Assembly: GCA_023079485.1 (NCBI GenBank) | Contig: CM041085.1 | Span: 29,869,121 to 29,933,120 of the forward strand | DNA length: 64,000 nucleotides | DNA from: Archilochus colubris | Taxonomy: Eukaryota; Chordata; Aves; Apodiformes; Trochilidae | Reading direction: 5' to 3' | In this document: one piece after another, positions 1 to 12,873 of the stretch | Numbering within the stretch: the stretch's first letter is position 1 | How the letters are laid out: each line of letters opens with the position of its first letter | Translations under genes and position numbers: made by a program | The notes under the pieces: generated by a model | Database searches by the model: none | Told to the model about the DNA's origin: nothing | Seen by the model: only the letters and a program-made list of their open reading frames with translations

Positions 1-162
1 TTTGAGCTAAGGTTTGTAGGTGTTGTAATATGATGTTTTAATCTATTTTTAGAGATTGCTTTCCTACTAAAATGTAACTAAAAGTTTAAAAGTTGTACCC
101 TAAGGTAACACTGTTGAATAGCTCTTGGTTGCCTCTGATTCTAAAGAAATGCCTTCTAATGA

Positions 163-245
163 TTTTGGGGTTTTTTTGTTTGTTTGTTTTGGTTTTGGTT
201 TTTGTTTGTTTGGGTTTTTTGTTTTTTTGTTTTTTTTTTTTTTTT
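163..245. repeat. G/T-rich low-complexity tract ending in T16
   Basis: A GGGG run is followed by GTTT-type repeats and a 16-base T run at 230-245. Open frames across it give only Phe/Leu/Cys-rich or Lys/Pro/Asn-rich low-complexity peptides, so none is a gene. Confidence 0.9.
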
Positions 246-928
246 CCTGTTGCTCAGGAAAGTTTTGGCATTTTGAATCCTTTGTGAGGCAGTGGAATTT
301 GTCTGAGAAGAAAATGATTCTTACCTTGTAATGTGACAAGGAAAGTGCTGGTCCTGGAAACCCTCTTTTTATGTATGAGCTGTCTTTTCATGTTGATTTA
401 AAAGAACTATATAGAAGAAAATAATGATAGAAATAACAAATAAAAACATTACTTACAGTTTCTAAATAATAGCTTTTCTAGAAACTGAACACAGAACCGA
501 AAGCTACTCTGTATGATGATTTGGAAAGTCCTATTCTTAAAAAGGATTCAAAACAAGAAAAAAGCAGAACAGGAATTTATTTAATGCTATTAACTGACAT
601 TTTACATTCAAATTACAAAAATTCAGATTGAGAAAGATAATGCCCATCCTTAGTATCTTGTATCATGCATGTTTCATGTCAGGACAGCTTCCCTCTGCAG
701 GTCAGCATGCAACTTATGTGTTACATTCAGCATGCGTCTAAGATTTAGGTAAGATAACAGAATTTCTATATTTAAAAAGCATCTAAAAGGAATTTAAGGA
801 ATTAATTTCTTTAAGAGGTGAGATACCCTGATTTCCTTTTTTTGCTTTCCTGCTTCTGGGCAACTGCATGATCATTTAGGCTTCCTGACTGCCCAAACAC
901 AAAAAAAGTGGGAGTTTGTCACTTTGAA

Positions 929-1015
929 AAAGTTACTTTGGATGAGTCACTTCTATGCAATTCTACCTTAACATGGGGATCCCACTCCTAAAGAGAACCT
1001 CATGTGACATAAGAT
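929..1015 (+). mobile_element. Possible degenerate MIR-type SINE remnant
   Basis: The order of short blocks resembles the MIR core: ACTTTGGATGAGTCACTT (compare CCTTGGGCAAGTTACTT), then ATGGGGAT, then ACCTCAT about 20 bases later. The middle is badly diverged. MIRs are ancient and known in bird genomes only as heavily decayed copies. The match was made by eye and could be chance. Confidence 0.33.
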
Positions 1016-1212
1016 GGGAGACATGCAGTAGTGAATCAAGATCTGAAAATACAGTGAATGGATCAAATTCTCCCAGGATGCCAGCTATGGATGAAGAGAA
1101 GCTTGACCCTTGTGCTACCTCAGATTTATACCAAGTATGATGTGTCTGGGGTGGAGTACTCTGGTCATTATTGGTCACCTCTCGGGTCAGCACCTCACTA
1201 CAAGAGGGTTAC

Positions 1213-1270
1213 AGGTGATCCTAAATGTCTTTTCCAACAATTAGAATTCTGTGATTCTGCAATTCTTTGT
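1213..1270 (+). mobile_element. CR1 LINE 3' tail fragment
   Basis: A block reading GGTGATCCTAAATGTCTTTTCC, slightly diverged, is followed by ATTCTGTGATTCTG and a further ATTC. This is the layout of the CR1 3' UTR end: 'tgatcct..aggtc.cttccaac' then the octamer-like ATTCTGTG repeat. Only the last ~58 bases are recognisable, consistent with the usual severe 5' truncation of CR1 copies. The orientation is sense on the + strand. Confidence 0.65.
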
Positions 1271-4200
1271 GACTATTAGTGATGAGAATGTGCATGTATG
1301 TTCACATACCTGTACATATAGATGCATTAGATATTATTTACATATTAAATATTTCTCACAATACTATAATGGGCAGTCTCAAATCAGTGCAATACAGAAT
1401 TTTCCTGTATAATGGTTCTGAAACCATTATTTTTAATTGGAACATTCTCCCATTCTTCATAGATGACCTGTACATATTGCAGTGGATTAAAGTTGTTGTG
1501 ATTATGGCTTGATAGCTAAGTGAAACATTTAATCATTTAATATTAAAGTCTGTGGCAGGCAGTAGAAATTTATAAAAGGTTTCTTTACTTCATTGTGTCA
1601 GGAAACTTTTCTGCAAACCACTTAAAAAATAATTTCAGAAATAAAATGTAAACAAACCATTATGATGGCAATAGTAGCCTTAACAGTTCACCTGAACAGA
1701 TGTTCATGTTGAAACTTATCTGTTTGCCAGTTCCAAATTCTCCTCCGTTTAGATATCACTGGGATAATCATCTCAGTGATGTTTCAGATCTTCATTTGGG
1801 TTGCTATTTATTTATTTATTTCCTTTCTATGTACAGAAAAAACACAGTGGAATCTATTTTGCAGGAATATAATTTAAAGTGAATACTGATATATCTATAT
1901 TTTCTTATCACTTCAGAGTTAAAAGAAATTATTTCTTCATTATTATTTATAGGGTACACTGGTAATCAAAAGATAAATCTTCAAGACTTAGCTGGTCTCT
2001 GTCAGAAAGGTTCTAGAAAACTGATTAGGTTTACTAGTCTTTCAATAATGGCATGTCAGAACTGGCATATAAGAGCTACTGTTCATTGTCTCACAAAGTT
2101 TATGAGAAACATTATTTTTCTAGTAAATCAAAATTCACACCCAACACTAAAGATTATGCCAGCAATAGTTTGTTGGCTTTTTTCTCTTTAAAAGTTCCCT
2201 GTCAGAATATCAACTAATATTCCAGTGGTGTAAATCAGTAACATAGACCTAGGTCAGATGGTTTCCAGTGCTTGCCTGACTTAAAATATTGCCAATTTGT
2301 TTTCTAGATGGACAGGTCGCCATTTGAAAACAGCTCTTCTTTCATGTTTGCTGAATAACAGAACTGCATGTTGTAAGTATAACCATGTGACATTTTCAAT
2401 GGCAGATTTTAGAGCATTTTAGATAATGAATCAACCCAGTGAGAAAACAGTACCTAGCAATGAAATTTTATGTCTTCAGTTTGTGGCTGGCCTGTACGTC
2501 TTTCATATGGATGGTTTCCAAAGCCCTGCTTATGTCACTTGTAAATGTGTGCATTTTGACAAGTATGGGAAGAATTCAGGACATACAATGAACGTTGCAA
2601 TATGTTAACACATTGCTGATCCAGTAGTGTTTTTAAATTTTGATTAATGAGATTACTTCATATTAACTGCAATAATCTTATAACACAATATTAGGTAACT
2701 AATGAAGATGTAGGAAAGCATTTGCAGGGCAGGGAGAGGGGTTGGGCTGTCTCTGGGAGGTTCTGATGAGATTGTCTTCCTACAGCTTCAACTCTAAGAT
2801 GTGAAGGCACTTCTGGTCTTCAAGCATCTCTCATACAAGAGAGGAAAGATTTCCTTTTCAAGGTAACTGCCATGTCCCTTTCTTTCTGTCGACGGATGTG
2901 GCATAGGTGGGATCTAGCCATGTGCTAGAGAACTGTTTGTTCTATAATTGTTTTGTTCCTAGGGTTCAATGTTAATGGTATTTTTGTGCTCTGCTGTCTT
3001 TATGGGAGCTGAAAAATATATTACAAAAGACATGTTGCAATCTTTACGAAATACTCAAGTGTACCATTGTTGCACTAGCACTGTCCCTGTCTGGACTTGA
3101 ACTGCACCAACACTTGTGACAGTGGGAAGTGCCAAAAACCTGAGAAGATTTAGAGTTCTCCAAGCAGCCCTCTTGAAGGAGGGAGCTTGGTTTTGTGCTG
3201 ACTGTAGGACTTAATTGTGTTGCCAGAAGATCTGTGGCTGAAAGCCTTTTTTTTTCCCCAATAAAATCTATTGTAATTCACGACCCCCTGTTTTACCCTG
3301 GAGAACTGGCAATTCCAGGGATGGTGGAACGGACCACCAGCCTCACTCCACAATTAGTTCTCTATCCTCACTTCCAGAGACATATTAGGGAGCACATTTG
3401 GACACCTGTAAATCCTAGAAAGACAATGCAAACTATAGTCAGTCACAGTAAGTACTTGTGTTGGAGTGAAATGTGGAGACTCCAGGCAATGGGAATTGCC
3501 TGTTTTATGATATCCACTGCTGTCTGCCTTGTGCCAGTGCACAAAGAAGTATTTCCCACGGTTGAGTGAGATATTAAGTTCTGTGGGGAAGAGCAAGACG
3601 TTGTGGGAAAATGTGTCATGTCACATACCTAATAGTTGGCAAGTCTGAGGTAATAGTTATGCCGAAGATAACAGCAGCTAGCAGAGTAGAAGTAGGTTGG
3701 GCATGCAAAGTATTCATTACACCCTGAGGTCCTCAAACACTCCTGTTGTTAGATATGCCCATCCTCAGATCAAGTAGGGATTAGAGGAAAGGTGTAGCTG
3801 GCACATGTATCAAAAAGGAAAAAAAAAAAAGATAGTCCTTAACCTACTGAGTTCACAGGCACAGGGAAATAAAAATAGCAAACTGAAACTCTTCCAAAAA
3901 AGACAGGTGTGAGAATAGCTCCTGCTGAAGGGAGTATAATATTGTTTACATTTCTGCTTTTAAGCAAGGCTTGACTTTGCCACCTTCCAGAGCATAAATA
4001 CTGAGAATTTTAATGAAAGCAGCTGCGGGATATCTAAGAACAAGGATAGTATCTTTGGATCAGAATATACTGACACAAGCTATGTTAACCCTGTAAGTCA
4101 GGACTAATTAGCGAAGTAATTTACTTTTCTTGGTATATACTCAATAGCAGAGATTAGCAGGGCAGAACAGTTTTAGACTTTTTTCCTATGTGGAAATCCC

Positions 4201-4660
4201 TCTACATTTTGATGGTTTAAGATAGATGCAAGTACATAGTGATTACTGTGAATCAAAATGCCCAGCTGAATAATTTGACAAAGCTTGTTTATAATTAGAT
4301 CTTCTGTTCCTCCAAATGGAGCAAATCTAGGGGAAACTTCTGGACAGAATAATGGCAAAAAATTGGGTGTTGCAAGCTTGGTAAGGACCCCAGCTAATCA
4401 AGCATGGAGAACTCCTTGTAAAAAAACATCTTTGGAAACCTCACGCAGTGGTGAGAAGCTGAAGGTTTTATGTGGTGAATGCTACAGGACATTGCATTTT
4501 TAAATAGACAAATACAGTAAACTTGTAAAAGCAGAAAAATGTATTTCTGTGCACTCTCTTCCACTATTTGCAAGGTGTAAAATAGAAAAAAATTACATAG
4601 AAAACAGTTTGTACATGAAATCATTTGAGATGGCTACCAATAGTGCAACTGAATTATAGC
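1271..4660. other. Upstream non-coding DNA, block 2
   Basis: No gene, RNA or well-defined element is visible. It holds short simple tracts such as ATTT repeats at about 1806-1822 and an A12 run at 3819-3830. The longest open frame (124 codons, + strand, near 3195-3569) has no recognisable domain and is within chance length. Confidence 0.6.
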
Positions 4661-4984
4661 AGCCTCCCAGTACCTGAGGGGCCCACAGGAAATCTAGGGA
4701 GGGGACTTTTTATCATGCAGTGGTAGGAAGAGGGGGAAAGGTGTCAAATGAAAAGAGGGTAGATTTAGATTAGACATTAGGAAGAACTTCTTTAGTGTGA
4801 GGCTGGTGAGACACTGGAACTGGTTGCTTAGAGGAGTTGTGGGTACCCTGGAAGTGTTTAAGGCCAGATTGGGTGGAGCTTTGGGCAACCTGGTCTAGTG
4901 GGAGGTGTCTGTGCCCATGTAGGGGGCTTGGAACTGGATGACCTTTAAGGTCCCTTCAAACCCAAACCATTCTATGATTCTGTG
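4661..4984 (+). mobile_element. CR1 LINE 3' UTR fragment, sense orientation
   Basis: About 325 bp match the typical avian CR1 3' end in order: the 'cagcctcccagtacctgagg' start, 'agggtagatttagattagac', 'aggaagaacttctttagtgtg', 'gagacactggaactggttgc', 'caacctggtctagtggga', 'ctttaaggtcccttcaaa', and the terminal CCATTCTATGATTCTGTG. It is a 5'-truncated copy with scattered substitutions and contains no intact ORF2. No obvious target-site duplication is seen, as is usual for CR1. Confidence 0.95.
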
Positions 4985-5946
4985 TTAAGACATATAAAAC
5001 CTGGAGGTCTCCCAGCCCCATGACAGCTACACAGCAATCTTTCCTATTAACTTAACAGCCATTCTCCACTCCAGGGGTGAAAACAACACTCTGTCAGATG
5101 CTTCCAATTACCCCTTAGTGCTGAATATGGAAATCTTAAAATATAATGCTTGAAGAGGTAGAAAAATAAAACCCAGGACTTTATTCAGTTACCTTTATCA
5201 GACCTTGAGTAAAGGAAATGCTTGAGTTGACCCTTTGAAATCCCAAATCAGCTGTAAGTGATGGACAGGGAATGAGTAATCTTGCTTACACACATCACTG
5301 GTATTGGCAGTGTAGAAGAGCTCCATAAAAAATAGACTATATCAGCTAAATTAAGATTTAAATCAAACAGCACTACTGCTCAGCTATATTTTCTTAAGTA
5401 ATGGCATAGGCATTGCATTATGGTGTAGCTGCCTGGGACACATTAAGAGCATGAACTACAACTCAGTAAAAAAAAATGATCTAACTGAATTTGTTTTTTT
5501 TAAGAACTATGTGTTAATGCATTTTTTAAGCTAGGGCCATGAACCTAGTGGCAAGTTTAAACTCAAGGCTCCAAATTCAATACACCTATTGCCTTTTTTA
5601 TTTTTTAAAAAAACACCTAGTGATGTGAAGCTCCTTCATATTTGAGGAAAATCGATGCCTGGAGAGTGGAATGGTGTCTCTGCTGAGAAAAAGGCTGTAG
5701 TATAAGGGTGTTCATTGACTGAAGGCAATGTGAGTAGCAGCTGGCTGGCCAGCACAGAGGTAGCTCAGAGGCAGCCATGGTACCTCTTGCCCTTCCACAG
5801 CTATTAGTGAGGGAACACAGCATGGAACCAGAGGGTTTCTTTTGAGATGGGGGGAATTTAAGTGTTCGTGTAAAAGGTAAGATATAAAAAAGATGCCTGC
5901 AAAAAAAGGCAGATGTAAAAGAAAAAAATGATTCACCAGTTTTCTT

Positions 5947-5999
5947 TGGGGTTTTTTTGGTTTGTGTTTGTTTGGCTTTTTTTTTTTTTTTTTTTTTTT
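5947..5999. repeat. G/T-rich tract with T23
   Basis: A GGGG run, then T-runs and GTTTG repeats, ends in an uninterrupted run of 23 T at 5977-5999. It is low-complexity slippage sequence. Confidence 0.9.
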
Positions 6000-7438
6000 A
6001 AAACATAAGTGTACAGAAATTTTTAAAAATTCTGATAGTGTAGCACATTACCATGCTAAGTTACCATGCTGCCTTAGTGAGCAAAAAAAAGTATTTTTAA
6101 ATGACTGCCAGTTCCAGAGAACCATAATTCATACTGTCTGAAACACAGCTCAATTTCTTTTTGAAAGGAGCCTTTCTCACAAGATCCCTGGCACCCCTTG
6201 GGTCTAGCTGGATCAGAAATAGTCTCTCTTTGAATTCAGTGTTTCTTCTCTGGCCACAGTGTCAATGAGGAAGTCAGCAAGGGTGTGTACATGTGTGGGA
6301 AGATAAATGAATAAGTGAGATTACTTCAGTTATTTCCATAGATTTAGCTGCCACCTTTGTGTCAGTGACTCAAAAAATCTCTTTCCAACCTCTCCCACTG
6401 TCATATATAATGCTAGACATGTCACTGGTGTCTTCCTCTTCCCTAATCAAATCTTCTACATCTCTGTTCCTCACTCACCCCACCTGGGTTCCTGCCAGGT
6501 CACATAGCTTCATAGAAGCCCCAAAATCCATTTCCACAGCACCAATCTGATTCATACTATGACTTGTTTTCATCTTGGCTGTTGCAGGATCTTTGTGTTT
6601 CTGCTCCCACAGTCTGTAGAGCCTGTGCTTGCACAAGTAGTCATGGAAGTTACAGGCACTAGTGATGTCCTGTCCTTTCACTGACAGATGAGGAGGAAAT
6701 TGAGTGCAATGAAATGGCTCTGGTTTATTGTTTATTCACCTTTGAGAATCTAGCCACTTCTATTGACTCTGATTTTCTTGATAAATGCAGATTAGAGTGG
6801 CAGAACATGAAAAAGCTGATGTGGTCGCTTCATATTTAGATAATATCAGGTCACTTGTGGGAGGCTAAAGTTTACTTCCTATCTGGTGGCAGTAGCCTGT
6901 GTGGGTCTAGGCAGGTCTCTGAGTGACAGAGGATGGAAGTCAGGATTCAAGGGTGCTATTTTTGATATTATATCTCTACATGGAAGAAGAGAATTTTCGT
7001 TTATTCCTACCCACCAGCTATCTAATAACTCCCCTTTTTCCTTGCTGGATCCCTGGAAAATGAAAGCAAAAAGCATATTTTCTCATTTTTTTCTGATTGA
7101 AATGGCATATCTAATAGTGGGTCATTGTTTATTTCTTTAGGTGACATTTGGGAACTGCTATCAAAAGAATTACTATTTATTATTCAGTATTTCCTGAAGA
7201 CACTAGTGCAGATGCTGTTGTGTTCAACAGTGTTCATACATGCAATATCTCCGACAAACTTGCCACGTGAGTAGCCAAATCAAACAGAAAGGTAAGGAGC
7301 TGAAAGGCACTGCTGAGTCAGACATGAGCTGTGGTTGGCACTTCTGAAGAGAAAAAAACATGATAATCCAAAACTCAGTTCCTGGCTTTTTCCACTGGCT
7401 TGTTACCATTGACAGATGACATGGTTTATAAATCCCTT

Positions 7439-7486
7439 AAAAAAAAACAAAAAACCAAAACAAACCCAACAACAAAAGAAAAAGGA
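7439..7486. repeat. A/C-rich simple tract
   Basis: A-runs interspersed with C, AAAC and CCAAAAC units. This is the complement of the G/T tract type that recurs in the window and one of the few copies in this orientation. Confidence 0.85.
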
Positions 7487-10400
7487 GAGAGACAGATGGA
7501 AATTGCTCTTAAGAACAAGTCTATAATAGCATTTTCCCAGCTCATCCTTCTAATTGTCCTGTGATGCTTGCCGGGTTAAAAGACAAGAAAAATTAATTAA
7601 TATAGAGAGACAAATCCCAGTAATTAAATTCAGCTGAGGATTTTGGGTAGGCTGAGGAAATAGGCCTTGATTGCCAGGTTGTGAATGGACTCATGTTTTC
7701 TCGTTTGTTGATGTAGCAGAACACAGGGAGTGGGACAGAAAACTGAGCAGGGTGCACAGAGACTCTGGGCTTGAGCATAACATTCTAAAGTTAAGCTGCT
7801 CCTTTATTTTTTAATCTAGAAATTACTCATTGCTTCAAAAGGGTTATAGTCCTCTACAGTCACTGAACCCAAAGATTTGGCTTGGCCATGGATCAAACAT
7901 GTGAAGAATGTGTGACCTCAACATAGAGAACCTTTGCCATGCAAAGAACTCAAGTATCAACACAGAAAAGTTGTACTTGGATTAACTACAACCTCCCTGC
8001 TCCTCCCATGAAGGGATATATAATTCAGCCAGTGTTTGAAAGTGGAAAAAGAACAAGGTATCATAGACAATTGTCACTTTTTCATCTAAACTTTTCAGGC
8101 TTTCTTCCTGAGTCCTTTGGGTGATTAGTTGTTGTCACATATCAAGAGGACACTGAATTGTTGTCACAAATAGAGCCAAAGCAAGAATTTACTTTTTCTT
8201 ATTCCTTCACTTGCTCCCATAGGCAGGCTCTCCCTCAGTGAATGTGGCAAGAAGCAATGTTGCAGTATCATAATTTGAAAGGCTAAGGACAAATGTTTAT
8301 ATCTTGCTTCCTTGCCACTCTGTTGTGACTGTAAACATCTGGCTGTTGTTTTTTTCCCCCTCTGCTGATTAGACAGATTCTGCAAAGGAGAACAACACTG
8401 ATGCTGCAATAATATTGGCATGGAAAATTGGTCTGTAGACCTTCTGTATGAAATTCTAAAGCCTTCTTACAAACATTAATGAAAAACATTTCACAACCTT
8501 CTTGTCAAGCAGGTAAATATTATTGTCACCATTTGATCTCTGCAAGAACTGGGACAGACACTATGTGTGTCTCTCAAAGTCAAGTGACAGAACTAGGAAC
8601 AGCATACAGCTCCCTGTGGCACAAATAAATAAAATGTAGCAGCTGCTCAATCCATTTAATTTCACTAACAAAACAGATTAGTGTAATGAGGAGGTATATA
8701 AAAATCAATTTAATCTATGTGGTGACACAGATAACGTGGGGGTTTTTTTGTTTGTTTTTTCCTGGTAGGAATTTTATGAGAATGCTTCAGAGAAGGCACA
8801 GCAGATACAATGGGTGATGTGAGTGCAGTGTCCCTGTGTTACTGAGGGCAATGAGACACTGAGCTTCTGTTTCTGTGTCCTCTGTTGATCTTCTGGTGAA
8901 AGCCAGTGCTTATCTGTGCAAGGATGCACAATTCTATTGCTTGATCCTTACAATTGTCCGAAAAGTCTCAAAAAGAAGTCTGTGTTCAGGGTTTGGCTAC
9001 TGAAAACCTACTTGGACTGGTAGTATCCTTTTTGCTGGATGTAGGAAAAGACAGGAAGAGATGGTTGGTTCATCTATGCTTGAATTTTCTTGCAGCAGAA
9101 ATAATCAGTAACTCCATTCCCATGTAACAGTTGCCACATTTCGTTTTCACCTAGAAAGAAATTGGCTGACGTTTTTTCAGATATTAAGCAAGTTGCATCA
9201 CAGTGGATTAAAATGACAGCTTGTTCTACAAATCCTTAAGGATTAAGAACTTAATTTCTAAACATTAAATCCCAGCAAAAGGACTGGAGAAGTTTGGTTT
9301 TGGTTTGGAGCGACATCACAGCTGATAGAAAAGTCACCAAATTAGAATATCATCAGTAAGGATAGGAAAATGTATAAAAGCAGAACTGCATGTCATTATA
9401 ATGAAATATAAATATATTTGAAATAAATTCCTGGTAAATTTCAGATACTTACTCATTTGACCACTTGCATTGAAAAACAATGAAAATGCATTTTCTCTGA
9501 ATTCAAGTGCTGTAAACTTCAAAACCAGATGGTGGATTATCTTTAAAATAATCTTATTATAAAGGTCTCTTTATGTTCTTGTATTATTCTAATTCACTGC
9601 ACAATCAAGAGTCTTCTTTTCCCATGAGCTCTTAACAAATACCAGGGAAGTAAACTGTGAGCATTTGAGGGGGAGAGGATATTGTGCTGTGATCATTGAA
9701 CTGAATTAACTCAGTACCAAACAGGTGTCAAAGTTTTCCAGGGTTTACAAAGAGCTCAGTTGCAATGGGCAAACACCAGCATGTGCTACTGTATGTATAC
9801 ATCAAAGGTATACATTGATGCTGCTTCCTAGATGTAAGAATAGTTTTTTAAAGTAGCTAAACTTTTGGGGGTTGAACTTCATGCTAGAATGTATTTGCTT
9901 TACGTTTCCTTCAGTGTGTCTGACTTTGCCTTTTAGTCTTCTGATAAAGATGTAATGGCTGGGAGTCTTTCAGGAAAGATTTGGCTTTGAAATCCCATTT
10001 GATTTATAAATAAGGACTAAATAAATAATTTTAGGAGAAAAGACTAGAACAGTGTCTTCTATTCCTCCCCACCTTTTCTCCTTATGTTTGTTATGAGCTG
10101 ATGCTGCCTTACAGCCTCAAGGCAACTATATTTCCATTGTTTTTTGTTTGTTTTGAAACCCTTTGGGGATGAAAAGAGTGATTCTCCTTAATTGTTACTA
10201 ATTATATGTCCTTTCTGCTAAATTAGAAAGAATGCCAGTACTTGTTAGGTCTTCCAATGCGCAATAAGATGTTGTAGCATCTGTCTAAATATTGCATCTA
10301 CATTATCTGTATTTTATTGTCATCTGACACTTGAGTTTCAAGAAAATCTGATATGTTAAGAAATCACTCAGAAGCCAACAGAGAAAGAACAATGAAACGT

Positions 10401-11077
10401 AGACATGGGAATTTCTGGCTATACATAGACTGTCAGTGTATCTGTAGCAGAGGTCCTCCTCCATTGCACCATTAAATGGCTTAGAGATTGCAAACCTCTC
10501 TAGATGTGCAACCTGTACCCATGATGTTTCAAATGGGAGCTTGTCTGCAAGCACTCTGACTTGACAGGGAAATAATTCTCACTGAAATACCTAAAGCTGA
10601 TGGGCTTTCAGTTAAGTATGTTGATGCTGCAACTTATTGGAGTTCTTAAAATTTTCATATAAGTCTAAATCCTCTTTGTGGGTAAAATCCTTAACAGCAC
10701 TGAGGTAAAGAGCAGAACTGAATTTTCTTTATGCCCCTGTGAGGCTGTAAGCATTGGTGACATATGGATTCAGATATTCAGCACTCAGCAATTACTGCAA
10801 GAACCACCTTTTGTCAGGGCAGGCATTACAACATTGATGGGTGCTTTTGAAAACAATTTGTGTCCCATGAGCTGCATTTTCACCTTCCAGGGGTTCTTAC
10901 AGTTCTCCTGATATGTTTTACTTGGCAAAGGGGCAGCAGGAGGTAAAAGTTTGGCAGTGAGTGATGTGTCAGTGTGATGGTTCTGGCTATTGAAGATACT
11001 TTAAATGTCAACACTGAAGTACTTTAACAATATTCTTGCAATTCAACAGTTTGTTTTCTGAGATTCTAAACTTTTCC

Positions 11078-11768
11078 AGATGACCTGCTGAAAAACAGTT
11101 TGGAGGAGAAGGATCTGGAGGTCCTGATAGATAGTAAATTATCCATGAGCCAGCAGTGTGCCATTGTTGCTTGGAAGGCCAGCAGAATCCTGGGGTGCAC
11201 AAAGAAGAGTGTGGCCAGGAGATCGAGGGAGATCATTCTCCCCCTCCACTCTGCCCTGGTGAGGCCACAGCTGGAATCCTGCATCCAGTTCTGGGCTCCC
11301 CAGTTCAAGAGAGATAGGGAACTACTGGAGACAGTCCAGTGGAGGCCAACAAAGATGATTGGGGTATTATGAGGAAGGGCTGAAAGAGCTGAGACTCTTT
11401 AGCCTGGAGAAGAGAAGGCTGAGGGAAGATCTTGTTAATGTCTACAAGTATTTAAAGGATGGGTTCAAAGAAGATGGAGCTGGACTCATCTCATTAGTTC
11501 CAGGTGAGAAGATGAGGGGCAATAGGCACTAGTGGGAACATAGGAAGTTCCATCTAAAGATAAGAAAAAAATTTTTACTATGAGGATGACAAGGCAGTGG
11601 AACAGGCTGCCCAGGGAGGCTGTGGAGTCCCCTTCTCTGAAGACCTTCAAAACCAGCTTGGATGATATCCTGTGTAATGTGCTCTAGGTGATCCTGCATT
11701 AGTGGGATAGTTGGACTAGATAATCTCTAGAGGTTTCTTCCAGCTCTGATAATTCTGTGATTCTGTGA
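11078..11768 (+). mobile_element. CR1 LINE fragment: ORF2 C-terminus plus 3' UTR
   Basis: About 690 bp of sense-oriented CR1. From 11100 an open frame of about 90 codons preserves the conserved end of the CR1 ORF2 reverse transcriptase region: LIDSKLSMSQQCAIVA, then ASRILGCTKKSVARRSREII, then SALVRPQLESCIQFWAP. The frame is lost after position 11372, where the family normally continues with 'atkmi.glehlpyeerl'-like sequence; the nucleotide similarity carries on through 'gaagggctgaaagagctgag'. The 3' UTR follows ('ggaacaggctgcccagggag') and ends in ATTCTGTGATTCTGTGA. It is 5'-truncated, broken and immobile. Its subfamily differs from the copy at 4661, judged by the 'gataatctctagaggt' tail. Confidence 0.95.
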
Positions 11769-12853
11769 TCAAGGTTATACCCAGTCTGTGAGAGAGGTGT
11801 ACTCAAGGCACAAAAAGATCCTGTTATTTTGGCTATCCCAATTGTCCATTGCTCTGTTTTGGCACTCCTAAAATGGTGAAATAGGAGTGCCTACAGGCAC
11901 AGTTCTGTTGTTAAGTATGGTGAAATATGCCATTGAAGTAAAAGTTGTATTCTCACTCTGCACAATCAGACATCTCTATAAGATGGCTCCAGAGGGATAC
12001 AGTCACTCCTCTGGCTGTGCTTGTGCCTCTCCTGTGCAGTTGCTGCTGTGCAGCTGTATCACTCCTACTGTAAACAGATTAGCTGATCCTCCATGTGGAA
12101 AAAATACTGCATCATCAAATTATCTTTGATAAATTATATTGCTTTAATGTTCCATACGGATACCATTGCAAATCTCCAAGAACCTATAAAGACATGATAG
12201 GGGTGAAGGCAATAGAATGCTGTAACTTAGTCCGATTCTGTGATAGAAGATGTTGTAAAAATATGAACTTTGAGGATGAAGAAATAAATATTTTCTTTGC
12301 CATATTTAATTAGCTTGTAGGTCCACTGCCTATATCTAACAGAAGAAACACAGACTGTTTGTGCTGGATTTCCATTGCATAAAACAGATAATTTTTTTTT
12401 ACAACAGAGATATCATTCCTACCAATTACCTAGCTCTTTTATGATGACTTCTTTCAGGTGAAAATATAATTCACCATAGTAATAGATGCATGACTTCTAC
12501 TTAACAGACTGGAGGAAGCTCTGTGTACACTTCAGTCCTGTCAAGTGTTGGATGCCTCTGACTACCCATTGACTCCAGAGACAATTTGAGCATTGAAAAA
12601 GAATGTTTAGCACTTTTAAAAACTGAACTATGTTTCCCTTAATGGGGTTGCGGGCTGAAAAGTAAATGGTAGTGTTAAAAACTGAGGACTCTGCTGGCTG
12701 GCTGGCTAATTTCAGTGGCTGAGTACCAGACAACAGCTGAAGGTGAATTTCTGCTCTTCTGTGTGAGTTACACTGAAAGAAAAGAATTCCATTTCCACTG
12801 ACTTCTTCAGGGTCTTTCATGTCTAGAGCCCAACAAACATTTATCTCCAAACC

Positions 12854-12873
12854 TTTTTTTTTTTTTTTTTTTT
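12854..12873. repeat. T20 homopolymer
   Basis: Uninterrupted run of 20 T. Confidence 0.95.

Larger units (their letters stand above)
1..1212. other. Upstream non-coding DNA, block 1
   Basis: AT-rich, stop-rich sequence with no gene I can support. It contains a G/T and poly-T tract at 163-245 and a possible old MIR remnant near 929-1015, both listed separately. Short open frames here have no recognisable protein motif. Confidence 0.6.
4985..11077. other. Upstream non-coding DNA, block 3
   Basis: No gene is supported. The block contains a T23 tract at 5977-5999, an A/C-rich tract at 7439-7486, a G-run/T-run motif at 8738-8760 and small overlapping hairpins at 9794-9820. Open frames are all short and without domains. 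Confidence 0.6.
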
